64,000 nucleotides of DNA from Desulfoluna spongiiphila (GCF_900101345.1 NZ_FMUX01000021.1:62001-126000), one strand, 5' to 3'. Shown: positions 34,352-43,083, counted from the first letter of the stretch. Made by a program: numbers and translations. Notes: generated by a model not told the origin, from the sequence alone.

Positions 34352-35134
34352 ATGCGAAAGAAAAACGCCCTGGTTATTGGGATCGCGAACCGGGAGAGTA
34401 TCAGCGCCGGGATTGCCGAGGAGCTTCATCGGAACGGCTACCGGATTGTGGCGACCTATCTGAACGAGAAGGCCCTGCGCCATGTGAGGGAGGTGACTGA
34501 TGCCCTGGGGGTGGAGGACGATGCCCTGCTTCCCTTTGAGGTGGGCAACAAGGAGCAATTGGACGGCTTGGTGGCGTACCTGAGGGGCAGGGGCATGCGT
34601 CTTGACGTGATCCTCCACGGCATCGCCTATGCCTCCGAGATCCGAAAGGAGCTCCACGAGGTGTCCTGGAAGAGCTTTCGGGATTCAACACGGATTTCCG
34701 CCTTTTCCCTGGTGGAGATCACCCGGCGGATGCTGGACGCGGACCTGTTGAACCCGGGGTGCAGTATCCTGACCCTCTCCTACATCGGCTCCCATCTGGC
34801 GGTGGAGGGCTACAACATGATGGGGCCGGTGAAGAGCATTCTGGAGGCCCTGGTGCGAGGCCTTGCTTCGGAGCTGGGGGGCAAGGGCATCCGTGTGAAC
34901 GCCCTTTCTCCGGGGCCCGTCATGACCCGGGCCGCCAGCGGCATCGGCGGTTTTTCAGACCTGATCAACCACGTGCGCAGCGCCACGCCCCTGGACCGGA
35001 CCGCCACCCTTGAGGACATCGGGAACATCGCCTACGAGGTGATCACCAATCCGTCCATCAACGGGGGCTCGTACGTGGTGGATTGCGGGTCAAGCGTCCT
35101 GGTCCGCGTGGGCAGGGAGCCCGACGTTCCCTGA
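34352..35134 (+). CDS. FabI-like short-chain dehydrogenase (enoyl-ACP reductase family)
   Basis: A 260-aa protein. The FabI-type NAD motif ALVIGIANRESIS at the N-terminus replaces the usual SDR TGxxxGIG. Catalytic residues are intact: Tyr144 (LSYIG), Tyr154 (GYNMMG) and Lys161, matching E. coli FabI Tyr146/Tyr156/Lys163. Further matches are AYASEI and RVNALSPGPVMTRAASGI. It could be an enoyl-ACP reductase or a related reductase of a specialised lipid or polyketide pathway. No other fatty-acid genes are nearby, so the housekeeping role is uncertain. A paralogue follows 149 bases later. Confidence 0.85.
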   Translation: MRKKNALVIGIANRESISAGIAEELHRNGYRIVATYLNEKALRHVREVTDALGVEDDALLPFEVGNKEQLDGLVAYLRGRGMRLDVILHGIAYASEIRKELHEVSWKSFRDSTRISAFSLVEITRRMLDADLLNPGCSILTLSYIGSHLAVEGYNMMGPVKSILEALVRGLASELGGKGIRVNALSPGPVMTRAASGIGGFSDLINHVRSATPLDRTATLEDIGNIAYEVITNPSINGGSYVVDCGSSVLVRVGREPDVP

Positions 35135-35166
35135 CTTTCCCCGGGAGACGGATGGCTGTCAGCGGT

Positions 35167-35246
35167 GCCTCCGCTGGGTGGTGTTTTTTTAACACTTATT
35201 TGTCTGACTTTTCAAGACGTTGGCCCCCGGAAGGGCTGCCGGAGGC
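35167..35246 (-). repeat. Dispersed repeat, shortened copy
   Basis: GCCTCCGCTGGG at 35167 and GGCTGCCGGAGGC at 35246 frame a reduced copy that keeps the TTATTTGTCTGACTTTTCAA segment and GGCCCCCGG-type end. It separates the two FabI-like genes. Confidence 0.6.
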
Positions 35247-35283
35247 GTCCTTCTTTTGTGCTTTTGTTTTTTTCAAGGAGACC

Positions 35284-36051
35284 ATGAACATGACGGACAA
35301 AAACGCCTTGATCATCGGGATTCGAAACACAGAGAGCCTCTGCACCTCCATTGCGGCCGAGGTGAAGAAGGCCGGGTACACCCTGTATGCGACCTATCAG
35401 GATGAGGATACCCGGGAGCATGTGGAGCGGGTGGCCGAGGACTTGGGAATCCGCCGGCTCTTTAAATACGACGCGAGAAAGGACGAGGACCTGGACGCCT
35501 TTGTTGCGGCCTTCAAGGCCGAAGGGGTGAAGCTCGACGCCCTGGTCCACGGTATCTCCTACTCCACGGCGTCCGGTGCCAAGCTGAACCTGCCCCTGGT
35601 GCAGGTGGAGTGGGGTGAGTTCACCGATGCCATCCGGGTGGGGGCCTTTTCCCTGGTGGAGGTCTCCGGAAGGCTCCTGGACGTGTTCCGGGAGGATGCC
35701 TCCATCCTGGCCGTTTCCCTTCGCTGGGGGCGGGTGGCGGTGCCTAATTTCAACGTGGTCTGTGCAGCCAAGGCCGCCCTGGAATCCATGGTGCGCGGCC
35801 TGGCCCAGTCCCTGGGCAAGGCCAGGAAGATGAAGGTCAACGGCATCTCCCCCGGCTTTGTTCCTACCTATTCCCTTGCCAAGGTGGGCAACACCCTGGA
35901 GCTCCTTGAAAAGGCAAGGGACGCCTCCCCCTTGAAAACCAACGTGAGAAAAGAGGACGTGGCGAGCCTTTCGGTGAGTCTCCTTGAAAACAACTCCATC
36001 TCCGGCATGGTCTACACCATCGACTGCGGTGTGGAGATCATGGAGCGGTAG
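35284..36051 (+). CDS. FabI-like SDR paralogue lacking both catalytic tyrosines
   Basis: A 255-aa protein. The start MNMTDKNALIIGIRN follows AAGGAG. The FabI-type cofactor motif LIIGIRNTESLC is present and the alignment with E. coli FabI has no net gap up to the active site. There Tyr146 is Leu146 (VSLRWG), Tyr156 is Phe156 (PNFNVV), and Lys163 is kept (CAAKAALE). Without the tyrosine hydroxyls, normal enoyl reduction is unlikely. The protein could bind NAD(H) or substrate, act as a partner subunit of the upstream FabI-like enzyme, or use a different chemistry. The reading frame is intact and well conserved, so it is not an obvious pseudogene. Confidence 0.82.
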   Translation: MNMTDKNALIIGIRNTESLCTSIAAEVKKAGYTLYATYQDEDTREHVERVAEDLGIRRLFKYDARKDEDLDAFVAAFKAEGVKLDALVHGISYSTASGAKLNLPLVQVEWGEFTDAIRVGAFSLVEVSGRLLDVFREDASILAVSLRWGRVAVPNFNVVCAAKAALESMVRGLAQSLGKARKMKVNGISPGFVPTYSLAKVGNTLELLEKARDASPLKTNVRKEDVASLSVSLLENNSISGMVYTIDCGVEIMER

Positions 36052-36066
36052 CCGGGCAGAGCCTAT

Positions 36067-36213
36067 GCCTCCGGCGGCCCTGCCGGGGGCCAAACGTTTA
36101 AACAGTTTGACAAGCAAGTCTTAAGCAAGCCTTTCCAGGTTCCGCCGAAATAATTTCCACTTTTTTACATTACGCAACCTGCTTTCAAGGTGGCACACCT
36201 TGCCGCCGGGGGC
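36067..36213 (+). repeat. Dispersed structured repeat without the central hairpin
   Basis: GCCTCCGGCGGCCCTGCCGG at 36067 is followed by AAACGTTTAAACAGTTT, ACAAGCAAGTCTTAAGC, then unrelated sequence where the GAGGAACGA hairpin should be, and finally ACCTGCTTTCAAGGTGG, CACCTTG and CCGCCGGGGGC (36213). Confidence 0.78.
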
Positions 36214-36461
36214 TGCTTTTTAGGCGCTGAATGGTTACGTTTTAGGTTTTGTAACCCGCTTTCCCGTGACGTTGTGCAGAACAATTCCGGTGGAAGAGGG
36301 GCTGCGGTTTCGCGCTCCCGGGCCCCGGATTCATACCCGCCTTTCCGCTTTCGACCAATCCATTTTTTCCCTTTCCCCACCCATAAAAAAACTCCTTATC
36401 CCTTGCCCCCCAGGGAACGTGGGCAGCAAACGGAATACTTTTTGCCACGTTTTCCCGATGG

Positions 36462-36538
36462 ATTCCTTTAAGCATAAAAAAGACTCCCGCTGGAGGTGGT
36501 GGCTGCTTCACGGATGGACTAATGACACCGGGCTGGGG
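36462..36538 (+). repeat. 77-bp repeat of a second family, copy 1
   Basis: It begins ATTCCTTTAAGCATAAAAAA and continues with GACTCCCGCTGGAGGTGG. It matches 41627-41703 at 70 of 77 positions with no gaps. CTCCcgctGGAG is a small hairpin. This copy lies before the PKD/FGE-like lipoprotein gene. Confidence 0.75.
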
Positions 36539-36653
36539 CGTGCGATACCGCTTACGCCCCTTGTCTGGTGACTTATGGCTCCGTGATGGAGAAGCCGGAG
36601 TTGGAAAGATACTTCGGAGAAGATGAATAGTAGAAAATCGATAAGGAAAGAAT

Positions 36654-39077
36654 ATGGCTATGAAAAAGAGAGCTGCTGCCATGATTGCGGCCCTGTGCCT
36701 GATGGGCATGGTCGGGTGTGGCGGAAGCGGCGACAGCGGTGGTGACACGCCACCGGAGAACAAGGCTCCGGTGGCCAGTGTGGAAGAGGCGGATATCAAG
36801 GCCCGTGTGGGTGACACGGTGGACCTCTCTGCCGGCTCCAGTTCAGATGAAGACAACGACACCTTGACCTACGCGTGGACCTTGGATAAAGCACCTTCCG
36901 GCAGCACGGCGGAGCTGAGCGACCCGGAGATTCCCTATCCCTCATTTGTCCCCGATAAGCTTGGGATGTACCGCTTCAAGCTGGTGGTGAGCGACGGCAA
37001 GGCTGAGAGTGCCCCGGCCTATGTCACGGTGATCACCGGATTTACCCGGGAGGTGGGTGAGGGCGTCATTTTAGAGTTTGCCTACATTCCCCCGGGCACC
37101 TTTACCATGGGCAGCCCGTTGGATGAACCCGAACGGGATCCCAAAGAAACACCGCATGAGGTGACCCTGACCAAGGGGTACTACATGATGACCACGGAGA
37201 TGACCAACCGGCAATGGGAAACCATTGACAAGGGCGTCGCGGCACCGGTCACTATCGAATCGGAAAAACCGGCAAAGATTGACAGCGGTAGAGCGGAAGG
37301 CTTTCTGGAAAATCTCAACACATATCCCGAATGGGTCTACCACCTGCCCACGGAAGCGCAGTGGGAGTATGCGGCCCGTGCGGGGAGCGAGGAGGCTTTT
37401 GCCAACGGGGCGTTTTCTGCGGAAAACCTCGACAAAGTGGGGTGGTATAGCGTCAACTCCGGTGGCCAGAAGCATGAGGTGGCTCTGAAGGAACCCAATG
37501 CCTGGGGCCTCTACGATATGCACGGCAACGTGCGCGAGATGTGCTTCGACCGTTGGGACGGCGTCACGCCTTATGCGGTGGAGCCGGTCGTTGACCCCAC
37601 CGGAGCTGACACCGGCGACCCTGTGGTGAGGGGCGGCGCTTATAACTCCACGGAGGCGGGCTGCCGCAGCGCGACCAGGGAGACCGGCGAGCTCGACGAT
37701 CCCGGTGACCCTTATTATCCCAACAACATCGGCTTTCGCCTGGTGCGTGAGCTGGAGACCCTGCCAGTGGCGGATCCCGGCGTGGAAGGAACGACGGTTG
37801 TCGGGTCTCCCTTTCAGCTGGACGGCTCCGGAAGCTACGATCCCGACGGCTACCTCCTTACGTACCAGTGGAAGCTGATCTCTGCCCCGGAAGGTAGCAC
37901 GGCAAGGCTTTCCGGAGAAACACGTGCCAACGCCTCGCTCACCCCGGATATCCCCGGCTACTACACTTTTGAGCTGACGGTGGACGACGGCCACAGTGCG
38001 CCGGTCTCCAAGGCGCTGACCATGGATGCCCACGTGATCGACAAGGTTGTGCTGTTTCCCCTTTACAACGAGTTCACGGGAGAACTGGGTGAGGGGGGGC
38101 GCACCGGTGCGGATGAGCTGGTGAAGTACTACTACTGGCTTCCCTGGCACGCCCAGAAGATCCACGCCTTTTTGTCGGTGACCGAAGAGGACTGCATCAA
38201 GAATATGCCGAAAAATTTCGGGTTTCCGGATAATATTCCCGTTTACATTAAGGAGGACAGAACAACATACGGGGCAGTGAAAGTGGCGGAAAACTGGGCT
38301 GATCTCATGGATGGCTCCCTGCCGGCCTCTCTGGACGAACTCGGGGGTTTAGGTACCAAGAAAAACACGTGGTGGAGCGGCAGTAAGCCCGACGGCACCC
38401 TGGCCGATAACTGCAACGGCTGGACCGAGGGGGATGGAAGCACCCGGGGCGCTGTGGGCAGCTTTGATTCAGCTGATAAATCGTGGCTGAGTTATCACAG
38501 CGCGGTCAGTGGATATGAACCCGACGACTCCAATGACAGGAACGACCTGGTCGGCATCGCCGTCATCACCCGGTCGGTGCACACACCGGACAAGCTGCGC
38601 CTCTTTGCCACCGGAAAGACGCATGAAACCGACGCCGGCGGCCGTGAGGGCATCGACCGCCTCTGCCGGGAGGATGCCAATCGTCCCCAGGGCATGCCCA
38701 ACACCTTCGGGTTTGTGACTGTCAGTCAGTATGATTATCTTCTGAATCTGCCGGAAAGATACGGTTTTCCGACGGACATACCCATCACAAGCCCTGATGG
38801 AGAGACCGTCATCGCCAACAACTGGGCGGATTTGTTCGATGGGACGATCGAGGTGGCCCTTCGTGTTGCCGGGGTGTTCGAGGGCAGCCGGGAAGAGTAC
38901 TGGTGGAGCGGCAGCGAGTTGGATGGCACCCCCAGAGCCACTGCTTCTAATTGGACCCGAAAAGGTGACAGTGTTAATGCCACTTTTGGACACCATGGAT
39001 CCACAGATGGGCGTTGGTTGGAATTCGACACTGAAACTGCGACAGCAAAATTGCCCTTCCTCGGTATTGGCTTTTAA
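36654..39077 (+). CDS. Multidomain lipoprotein: PKD, FGE-sulfatase-like, PKD, two DUF1554-like lectin-fold domains
   Basis: An 807-aa surface or periplasmic protein. The lipobox ends MVGC (Cys22). Residues about 37-130 form a PKD/REJ-like domain (DTVDLSAGSSSDEDNDTLTY). Residues about 140-365 are an FGE-sulfatase domain (IPPGTFTMGSPLDEPERD, HLPTEAQWEYAARAG, GLYDMHGNVREM, VVRGGAYNS, NNIGFRLVRE). A second PKD domain covers about 370-460 (LDGSGSYDPDGYLLTYQW). The last 340 residues hold two repeats that each end in a WWSGS...DG...NW or NGW pattern with LRLFATGKTH, like DUF1554/C-type-lectin folds. The formylglycine-generating cysteine pair is absent, so it is not a working sulfatase maturase. Substrate or surface binding is likely. 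Confidence 0.82.
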   Translation: MAMKKRAAAMIAALCLMGMVGCGGSGDSGGDTPPENKAPVASVEEADIKARVGDTVDLSAGSSSDEDNDTLTYAWTLDKAPSGSTAELSDPEIPYPSFVPDKLGMYRFKLVVSDGKAESAPAYVTVITGFTREVGEGVILEFAYIPPGTFTMGSPLDEPERDPKETPHEVTLTKGYYMMTTEMTNRQWETIDKGVAAPVTIESEKPAKIDSGRAEGFLENLNTYPEWVYHLPTEAQWEYAARAGSEEAFANGAFSAENLDKVGWYSVNSGGQKHEVALKEPNAWGLYDMHGNVREMCFDRWDGVTPYAVEPVVDPTGADTGDPVVRGGAYNSTEAGCRSATRETGELDDPGDPYYPNNIGFRLVRELETLPVADPGVEGTTVVGSPFQLDGSGSYDPDGYLLTYQWKLISAPEGSTARLSGETRANASLTPDIPGYYTFELTVDDGHSAPVSKALTMDAHVIDKVVLFPLYNEFTGELGEGGRTGADELVKYYYWLPWHAQKIHAFLSVTEEDCIKNMPKNFGFPDNIPVYIKEDRTTYGAVKVAENWADLMDGSLPASLDELGGLGTKKNTWWSGSKPDGTLADNCNGWTEGDGSTRGAVGSFDSADKSWLSYHSAVSGYEPDDSNDRNDLVGIAVITRSVHTPDKLRLFATGKTHETDAGGREGIDRLCREDANRPQGMPNTFGFVTVSQYDYLLNLPERYGFPTDIPITSPDGETVIANNWADLFDGTIEVALRVAGVFEGSREEYWWSGSELDGTPRATASNWTRKGDSVNATFGHHGSTDGRWLEFDTETATAKLPFLGIGF

Positions 39078-39084
39078 TCCCTCT

Positions 39085-39358
39085 GCCTGAAACGATTCGG
39101 CGGCCCTGCGGGGGCAAGGGTGGCGAAGCACTCAGGCTAAAATACCTTGAACGCTGGTTTGCGAATGCTCCGGGCGAAGCCCTGGAGCATTCGCATGATT
39201 GGGCCCCTCCGGGGGCAAAGCCCCGGCAGCCAAATCCTTTATCAGCTTTTAAACGACCTTAATGGTATCCGTCAGCAAATGTGAAGTACCTGAGGAACGA
39301 AGGTACAGAGCATTTGCGAACCTGGGGTCAAGGGGCTCAGCCCCTTGCCGCCGGAGGC
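39085..39358 (+). repeat. Dispersed structured repeat, rearranged copy with two hairpins
   Basis: After a CGGCGGCCCTGCGGGGGC start there is a hairpin GCGAATGCTCC/GGAGCATTCGC with loop GGGCGAAGCCCT (39161-39194). A second hairpin follows, GCAAATG/CATTTGC with inner GTACC/GGTAC and loop TGAGGAACGAA (39275-39317), then CAAGGGG/CCCCTTG and CCGCCGGAGGC at 39358. Both stems differ from other copies yet pair. Confidence 0.75.
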
Positions 39359-39401
39359 TTTTATCATACACTTACTTTACCCATAGAAGGCGCCTTTTGA
39401 T

Positions 39402-39998
39402 ATGGCACGTCCCGGAATTCGTCTTTATCTCCTTCTCTTTTTCCTAAGCGGGTTTTCTGCCCTCATCTACCAGGTGTGCTGGCAGCGGGCCCTCCTTACT
39501 TTGGTGGGGAGTGACATCGAGTCGGTGACCCTGGTGGTGGCGGTGTTCATGCTGGGCCTCGGTCTGGGGGCCTTTGCCGGTGGGCGGCTTTCCAGGCTGG
39601 GGGCGTGCGTTTCGGTGCGTCTCTTTGCCCTGCTGGAGGCGGGAACGGGGCTTTACGGTCTGGTGAGCCTGGCCGCCATCGGACGCCTGGCCCACTTTCC
39701 CCAGCCCACCCATCTGCACACCCTCGGGCTCTGCTTCGGGATCCTTATCGGTCCCACGGTGATGATGGGGGCATCCTTGCCCCTGTTGACCCAGCATGTT
39801 AACGCCCGGGTGAAGAACGCGGGGGAGACGGTGGCCACGCTCTATTTTGCCAACACCCTGGGGGCGGCCTGCGCGGCCATGGCCACGGTGAATTTTCTCT
39901 TTGGCCTGCTGGGGCTCCAGAAGACGGTGTGGTTTGCCGCCCTGATCAACATGGGCATCGCGGCCTTCGTTCTGGCAGCGGGAAGGAGGGCGTCATGA
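39402..39998 (+). CDS. Membrane half of a split spermidine-synthase-like protein
   Basis: A 198-aa, five- or six-segment membrane protein starting ARPGIRLYLLLFFLSGFSAL, with LIYQVCWQRALLTLVGSD and FMLGLGLGAFAGGRLSRLG. This is the N-terminal half of the membrane domain usually fused to a SpeE-like enzyme in one long protein. The stop codon overlaps the start of the next gene (ATGA, 39995-39998), so translation is coupled and both halves probably assemble. Function is unproven for this membrane family. No clear Shine-Dalgarno is seen for this first start. Confidence 0.8.
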   Translation: MARPGIRLYLLLFFLSGFSALIYQVCWQRALLTLVGSDIESVTLVVAVFMLGLGLGAFAGGRLSRLGACVSVRLFALLEAGTGLYGLVSLAAIGRLAHFPQPTHLHTLGLCFGILIGPTVMMGASLPLLTQHVNARVKNAGETVATLYFANTLGAACAAMATVNFLFGLLGLQKTVWFAALINMGIAAFVLAAGRRAS

Positions 39999-41518
39999 AC
40001 CGGCTTGGTGCCTTTGCCGCGGCGTTTGTCTCGGGGTTTGTCTTTCTCTCCTTCGAGGTCCTCTGGGTGCGGGTCTTTTCCTTTGCCTCCCAGTCCAGCC
40101 CCCGTGTTTTCGGGAACCTTTTGGGAATCTACCTTCTGGGAATCGCCATTTCATCCTTTGTCTGCCGGCGGTGGATGGGGGCCTCCAGGCAATGGCTTTC
40201 CAGCCTCCTGGCCCTTCTCTTTACCGTGTCGGCCATGGCCTGCTATCTGGTGATCCCCCTGACGGCGTGGTTTTCCACCCTTTCGTACAATGGGTGGGCG
40301 TGGGGTTTTGCGGCTGTTTTTGCGGCGTCGCTCTCTTTCGGGGGGATCCTGCCCCTTTTGGTGCAGTGGACGCTTCGGGACGAAGAAGGGGCCGGGGCCC
40401 TGACCGGCGGGCTCTATGCGGGCAACATCGCCGGCTCTACCCTGGGGGCCCTGGTGACCGGGTACCTGTTGCTGGACCTTCTTCCGGCAGGCCGGATTTC
40501 CACCTTGATGTCCGTGGCATGCCTGGTGCCCGGGCTGGGGTATGCCTGGGCGGCCTTCCGGTCAGGCGGCGGGTTTTCGAAACGGGCCCTGTGGGGCCCC
40601 CTGGGGGTGGCCGTCTGCATCTGTTTTACCAGCGGGGTGTTTCACCGGCACCTGTACGAAAAGTTGAAGTACAAGCCCCGGAGCCGGCATTTGCCCCCCT
40701 TTGCCCAGGTGATCGAGAATCGCAACGGGGTGGTGGTCGTGAGCCGGAATGGGAAGGTGTTCGGGGACGGGGCCTACGACGGGGTGCTGAGCACCAGCCT
40801 CTCGTACCGCACAAACCCGGAGATCTTCAGCGCCTATCTCCAGTTCCTTGTGCACCCCGGGGCGCGGGAGATCCTTACCATTGGTCTGGGCAGCGGGGCG
40901 TGGTGCCAGGTGTTGGTGAACGGACCGAAGGTGGAGCAGGTGACGGCCGTGGAGATCAACCCGGCCTATCTTGAGGTGGTGAAGGGCAGCCCGGAGATGG
41001 CAAGCCTTCTGGACAATTCAAAATTTCGTGCCGTCATCGACGACGGCAGGCGGTGGCTGCGGAGAAACCCCTCGCGTACCTTCGACCTCATCGTCATGAA
41101 CACCACCTTCCATTGGCGGAACCATGCCACGGCCCTTCTTTCCGAAGAGTTTCTTCAAGAGGTAAAGGCCCACCTTGCCCCGGGCGGGGTGATCTGCCTG
41201 AACGGTACAGGGTCCCGTTCTGTGGACAAAACCGTGGCCAAACACTTTAAATGCGTCCGGAAATACACGGTTTACCTCCTGGCGTCCGATTCCCCCTTTG
41301 ACCTTGACCCCAATCGCTTTGCAGACCTTCTGGTTCGTTATGCCATCAACGGCAGCCCCGTGGTGGATGCGTTAACTCCCCGGGACGGGCGACTGCTTGA
41401 CAGGGTGAGGAAACTCACGTTGGGCGTGGATCGCGATCAGCTTCTGGCCCGATCCAAAGGCAGGTCCACGGTGACAGACGATAACATGGTGACAGAGTTC
41501 GGCAAGGGCGGCAGGTGA
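39995..41518 (+). CDS. Membrane plus spermidine-synthase-like methyl/aminopropyltransferase domain protein
   Basis: A 507-aa protein. Residues 1-220 hold about six membrane segments beginning FAAAFVSGFVFLSFEVLWVR, which mirrors the start of the preceding gene. Residues about 240-480 are a SpeE-like Rossmann domain: YDGVLSTSL, ILTIGLGSGAWCQVLV, VTAVEINPAYLEVV, AVIDDGRRWLRR and FDLIVMNTTFHW. The usual Asp-rich polyamine site is not obvious (IVMNTT in place of D-S-x-D), so true spermidine synthesis is doubtful. The start MNRLGAFAAA follows GGAAGGAGGG and overlaps the upstream stop. Confidence 0.82.
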   Translation: MNRLGAFAAAFVSGFVFLSFEVLWVRVFSFASQSSPRVFGNLLGIYLLGIAISSFVCRRWMGASRQWLSSLLALLFTVSAMACYLVIPLTAWFSTLSYNGWAWGFAAVFAASLSFGGILPLLVQWTLRDEEGAGALTGGLYAGNIAGSTLGALVTGYLLLDLLPAGRISTLMSVACLVPGLGYAWAAFRSGGGFSKRALWGPLGVAVCICFTSGVFHRHLYEKLKYKPRSRHLPPFAQVIENRNGVVVVSRNGKVFGDGAYDGVLSTSLSYRTNPEIFSAYLQFLVHPGAREILTIGLGSGAWCQVLVNGPKVEQVTAVEINPAYLEVVKGSPEMASLLDNSKFRAVIDDGRRWLRRNPSRTFDLIVMNTTFHWRNHATALLSEEFLQEVKAHLAPGGVICLNGTGSRSVDKTVAKHFKCVRKYTVYLLASDSPFDLDPNRFADLLVRYAINGSPVVDALTPRDGRLLDRVRKLTLGVDRDQLLARSKGRSTVTDDNMVTEFGKGGR

Positions 41519-41626
41519 CAACCGGTCCGCCTGTCCTCCGATGGGGCGTTTTTTGAGAAAAGCGCCCGTTTTCGTCTTTGGCTGCACTATGGCAACCTGC
41601 AAAAACGTTCCCTCTTATCTTTAAAA

Positions 41627-41703
41627 ATTCCTTTAAACGTAAAAAAGACTCCCGCTGGAGGTGGTGGCTGCCCCACGGATGGATTAATGACATCGGGTTG
41701 GGG
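41627..41703 (+). repeat. 77-bp repeat of a second family, copy 2
   Basis: It begins ATTCCTTTAAACGTAAAAAA. It shares 70 of 77 positions with 36462-36538; most differences are transitions. It lies between the spermidine-synthase-like gene and the convergent AraC gene. Confidence 0.75.
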
Positions 41704-41737
41704 TGGTGAGGTTCCTTTTGCGTCCCATCCCGACGGG

Positions 41738-42751
41738 TCAGCTTTCTGGTCCGGAGTCGGCGACCTGGAAATATCTCTTTCGGCAGTCAATGGGGTTGGT
41801 TCCGTATGCCTTGCGAAAGGCTGAGGTAAAGGCGCTGGGGTTGGCATAGCCCACCTCAAAGGCGGCTTCGGTGACGTTCATCTCCCCTGACCGGATGAGC
41901 TCGTAGGCTCGGTCCAGTCGCCTGGATCGCAGGTAGGCGAACAAGGTGGTGCCGTAGAGCTGCTTGAACCCCTTTTTTAGCTTGAATGCATTGACCCCGA
42001 CGGCTTTGGCCATCTCGGCGATGGTGGGTGGGGTGTCCATGCGATGGATCAAAAGGTCCCGAGCGTCCGTTATTTTTTTCTGGTCCTCCGGTGAGAGGGG
42101 GATCTCTGAGGAGTCCTCGGGCTCGCGGTCATAGTGAAAAATGCAGGTGGAGATGATTTCAAGGGCCTTGGCCTCCACACGCATCCAGTCCCAGGGGGTG
42201 GTTATGGGGCTGGCCACCAGGTCCCTCAGGGTGGAGATGGCTTCGTTGGGCAGGAATCGGGGGGCGGATACCCCGTCCTCTCGGCCTGTCATGAGCCGCC
42301 AGAGGCTGCTTTGCTCGACTGAGTCCATGGATTCAGGGAACTGAGTGAGCAGGTCATGACTTACGCTGAGGTACAGTATGCAGGAACGCTCCTGACCTCG
42401 AAACATGATGCCGCCGTCGTCCTCAGGGATATGCCCCCAGTGGTAGTTGCCCTGGCAGTGGTGCAGCTGGCATCGGATGTTGTTCAGGTCGGTCAGGGCG
42501 CCACCATGGAGGGATATAGCGCCCACAGTGGCCTGGTCGGGAAGCTTGTTCTGATAGTGAACCGTCTCGGTTTTTTTGGGGATGATATCCCGGTTGATGA
42601 GGCGAATCCGGCCGCCGATGTTGATGGTTCGGGTGTGCCCCTGCCCAATGTCCTCGGGGACCTTCTGGGTGTCGAGATGGCTGTCGTCTTCGATGGCTAA
42701 GGATATCTCGTCCAGGGAAGGCTTGCTTGAGGCATGTCGTCTTGGGGGCAT
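41738..42751 (-). CDS. AraC family transcriptional regulator
   Basis: A 337-aa protein. The N-terminal half of about 230 residues has no recognisable motif apart from a beta-rich YHWGHIPEDDGGIMFRG segment. The C-terminal DNA-binding half has two helix-turn-helix motifs, PTIAEMAKAVGVNAFKLKKG and NVTEAAFEVGYANPSAFTSA, with YGTTLFAYLRSRRLDRAYEL between them and FRKAYGTNP closing. The pattern resembles PchR-type regulators. The Shine-Dalgarno for the chosen start is weak. It is divergent from the helical-repeat protein gene, a possible target. Confidence 0.85.
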   Translation of the reverse strand: MPPRRHASSKPSLDEISLAIEDDSHLDTQKVPEDIGQGHTRTINIGGRIRLINRDIIPKKTETVHYQNKLPDQATVGAISLHGGALTDLNNIRCQLHHCQGNYHWGHIPEDDGGIMFRGQERSCILYLSVSHDLLTQFPESMDSVEQSSLWRLMTGREDGVSAPRFLPNEAISTLRDLVASPITTPWDWMRVEAKALEIISTCIFHYDREPEDSSEIPLSPEDQKKITDARDLLIHRMDTPPTIAEMAKAVGVNAFKLKKGFKQLYGTTLFAYLRSRRLDRAYELIRSGEMNVTEAAFEVGYANPSAFTSAFRKAYGTNPIDCRKRYFQVADSGPES

Positions 42752-43083
42752 AGTGATGTCTGGTTTTTCAGCGTTATGTGGTGATTAAGTGAAAATAAAA
42801 AATGAAATACACATGCATGACTTGATGGCACTTTATCGTGGGGATGGAAAGGAAAACAAGACCTAATATCCTGCGACTTGTAAGGGGACATTTTGTGTTG
42901 TGGCTTGCTTGATGTCGGTGGGTTGTAACGGTTTTTATTTCTTGCTGAATTTGTGTGTATTGATGGGGCGGTATGACCTGCTGCTGAGTTTCGTTTTGAT
43001 GGCAAATGAGGCGGCGACGGTTGTTGCTATAGAACAAAACATGTTTGGGTGGCATTTTTTTAAAAAAAGACGTGAGGAGAGTT
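42752..43083. other. Divergent AT-rich regulatory spacer
   Basis: The spacer between the AraC gene and the secreted helical protein gene. It is AT-rich with a TTTTTTTAAAAAAAG run just before the second gene. No copy of the dispersed repeat and no clear promoter box can be assigned. Confidence 0.35.

Noticed and set aside
36654..39077. Diversity-generating retroelement target, because FGE/C-type-lectin folds are common variable proteins
   Set aside because: No reverse transcriptase, no template repeat and no adenine-biased variable region was seen near the gene; the two C-terminal units differ by ordinary divergence.
36654..39077. Functional formylglycine-generating enzyme for the nearby sulfatase
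   Set aside because: The cysteine pair needed for catalysis is absent (GGAYNSTEAGC region), and the protein is a lipoprotein with binding-type domains.
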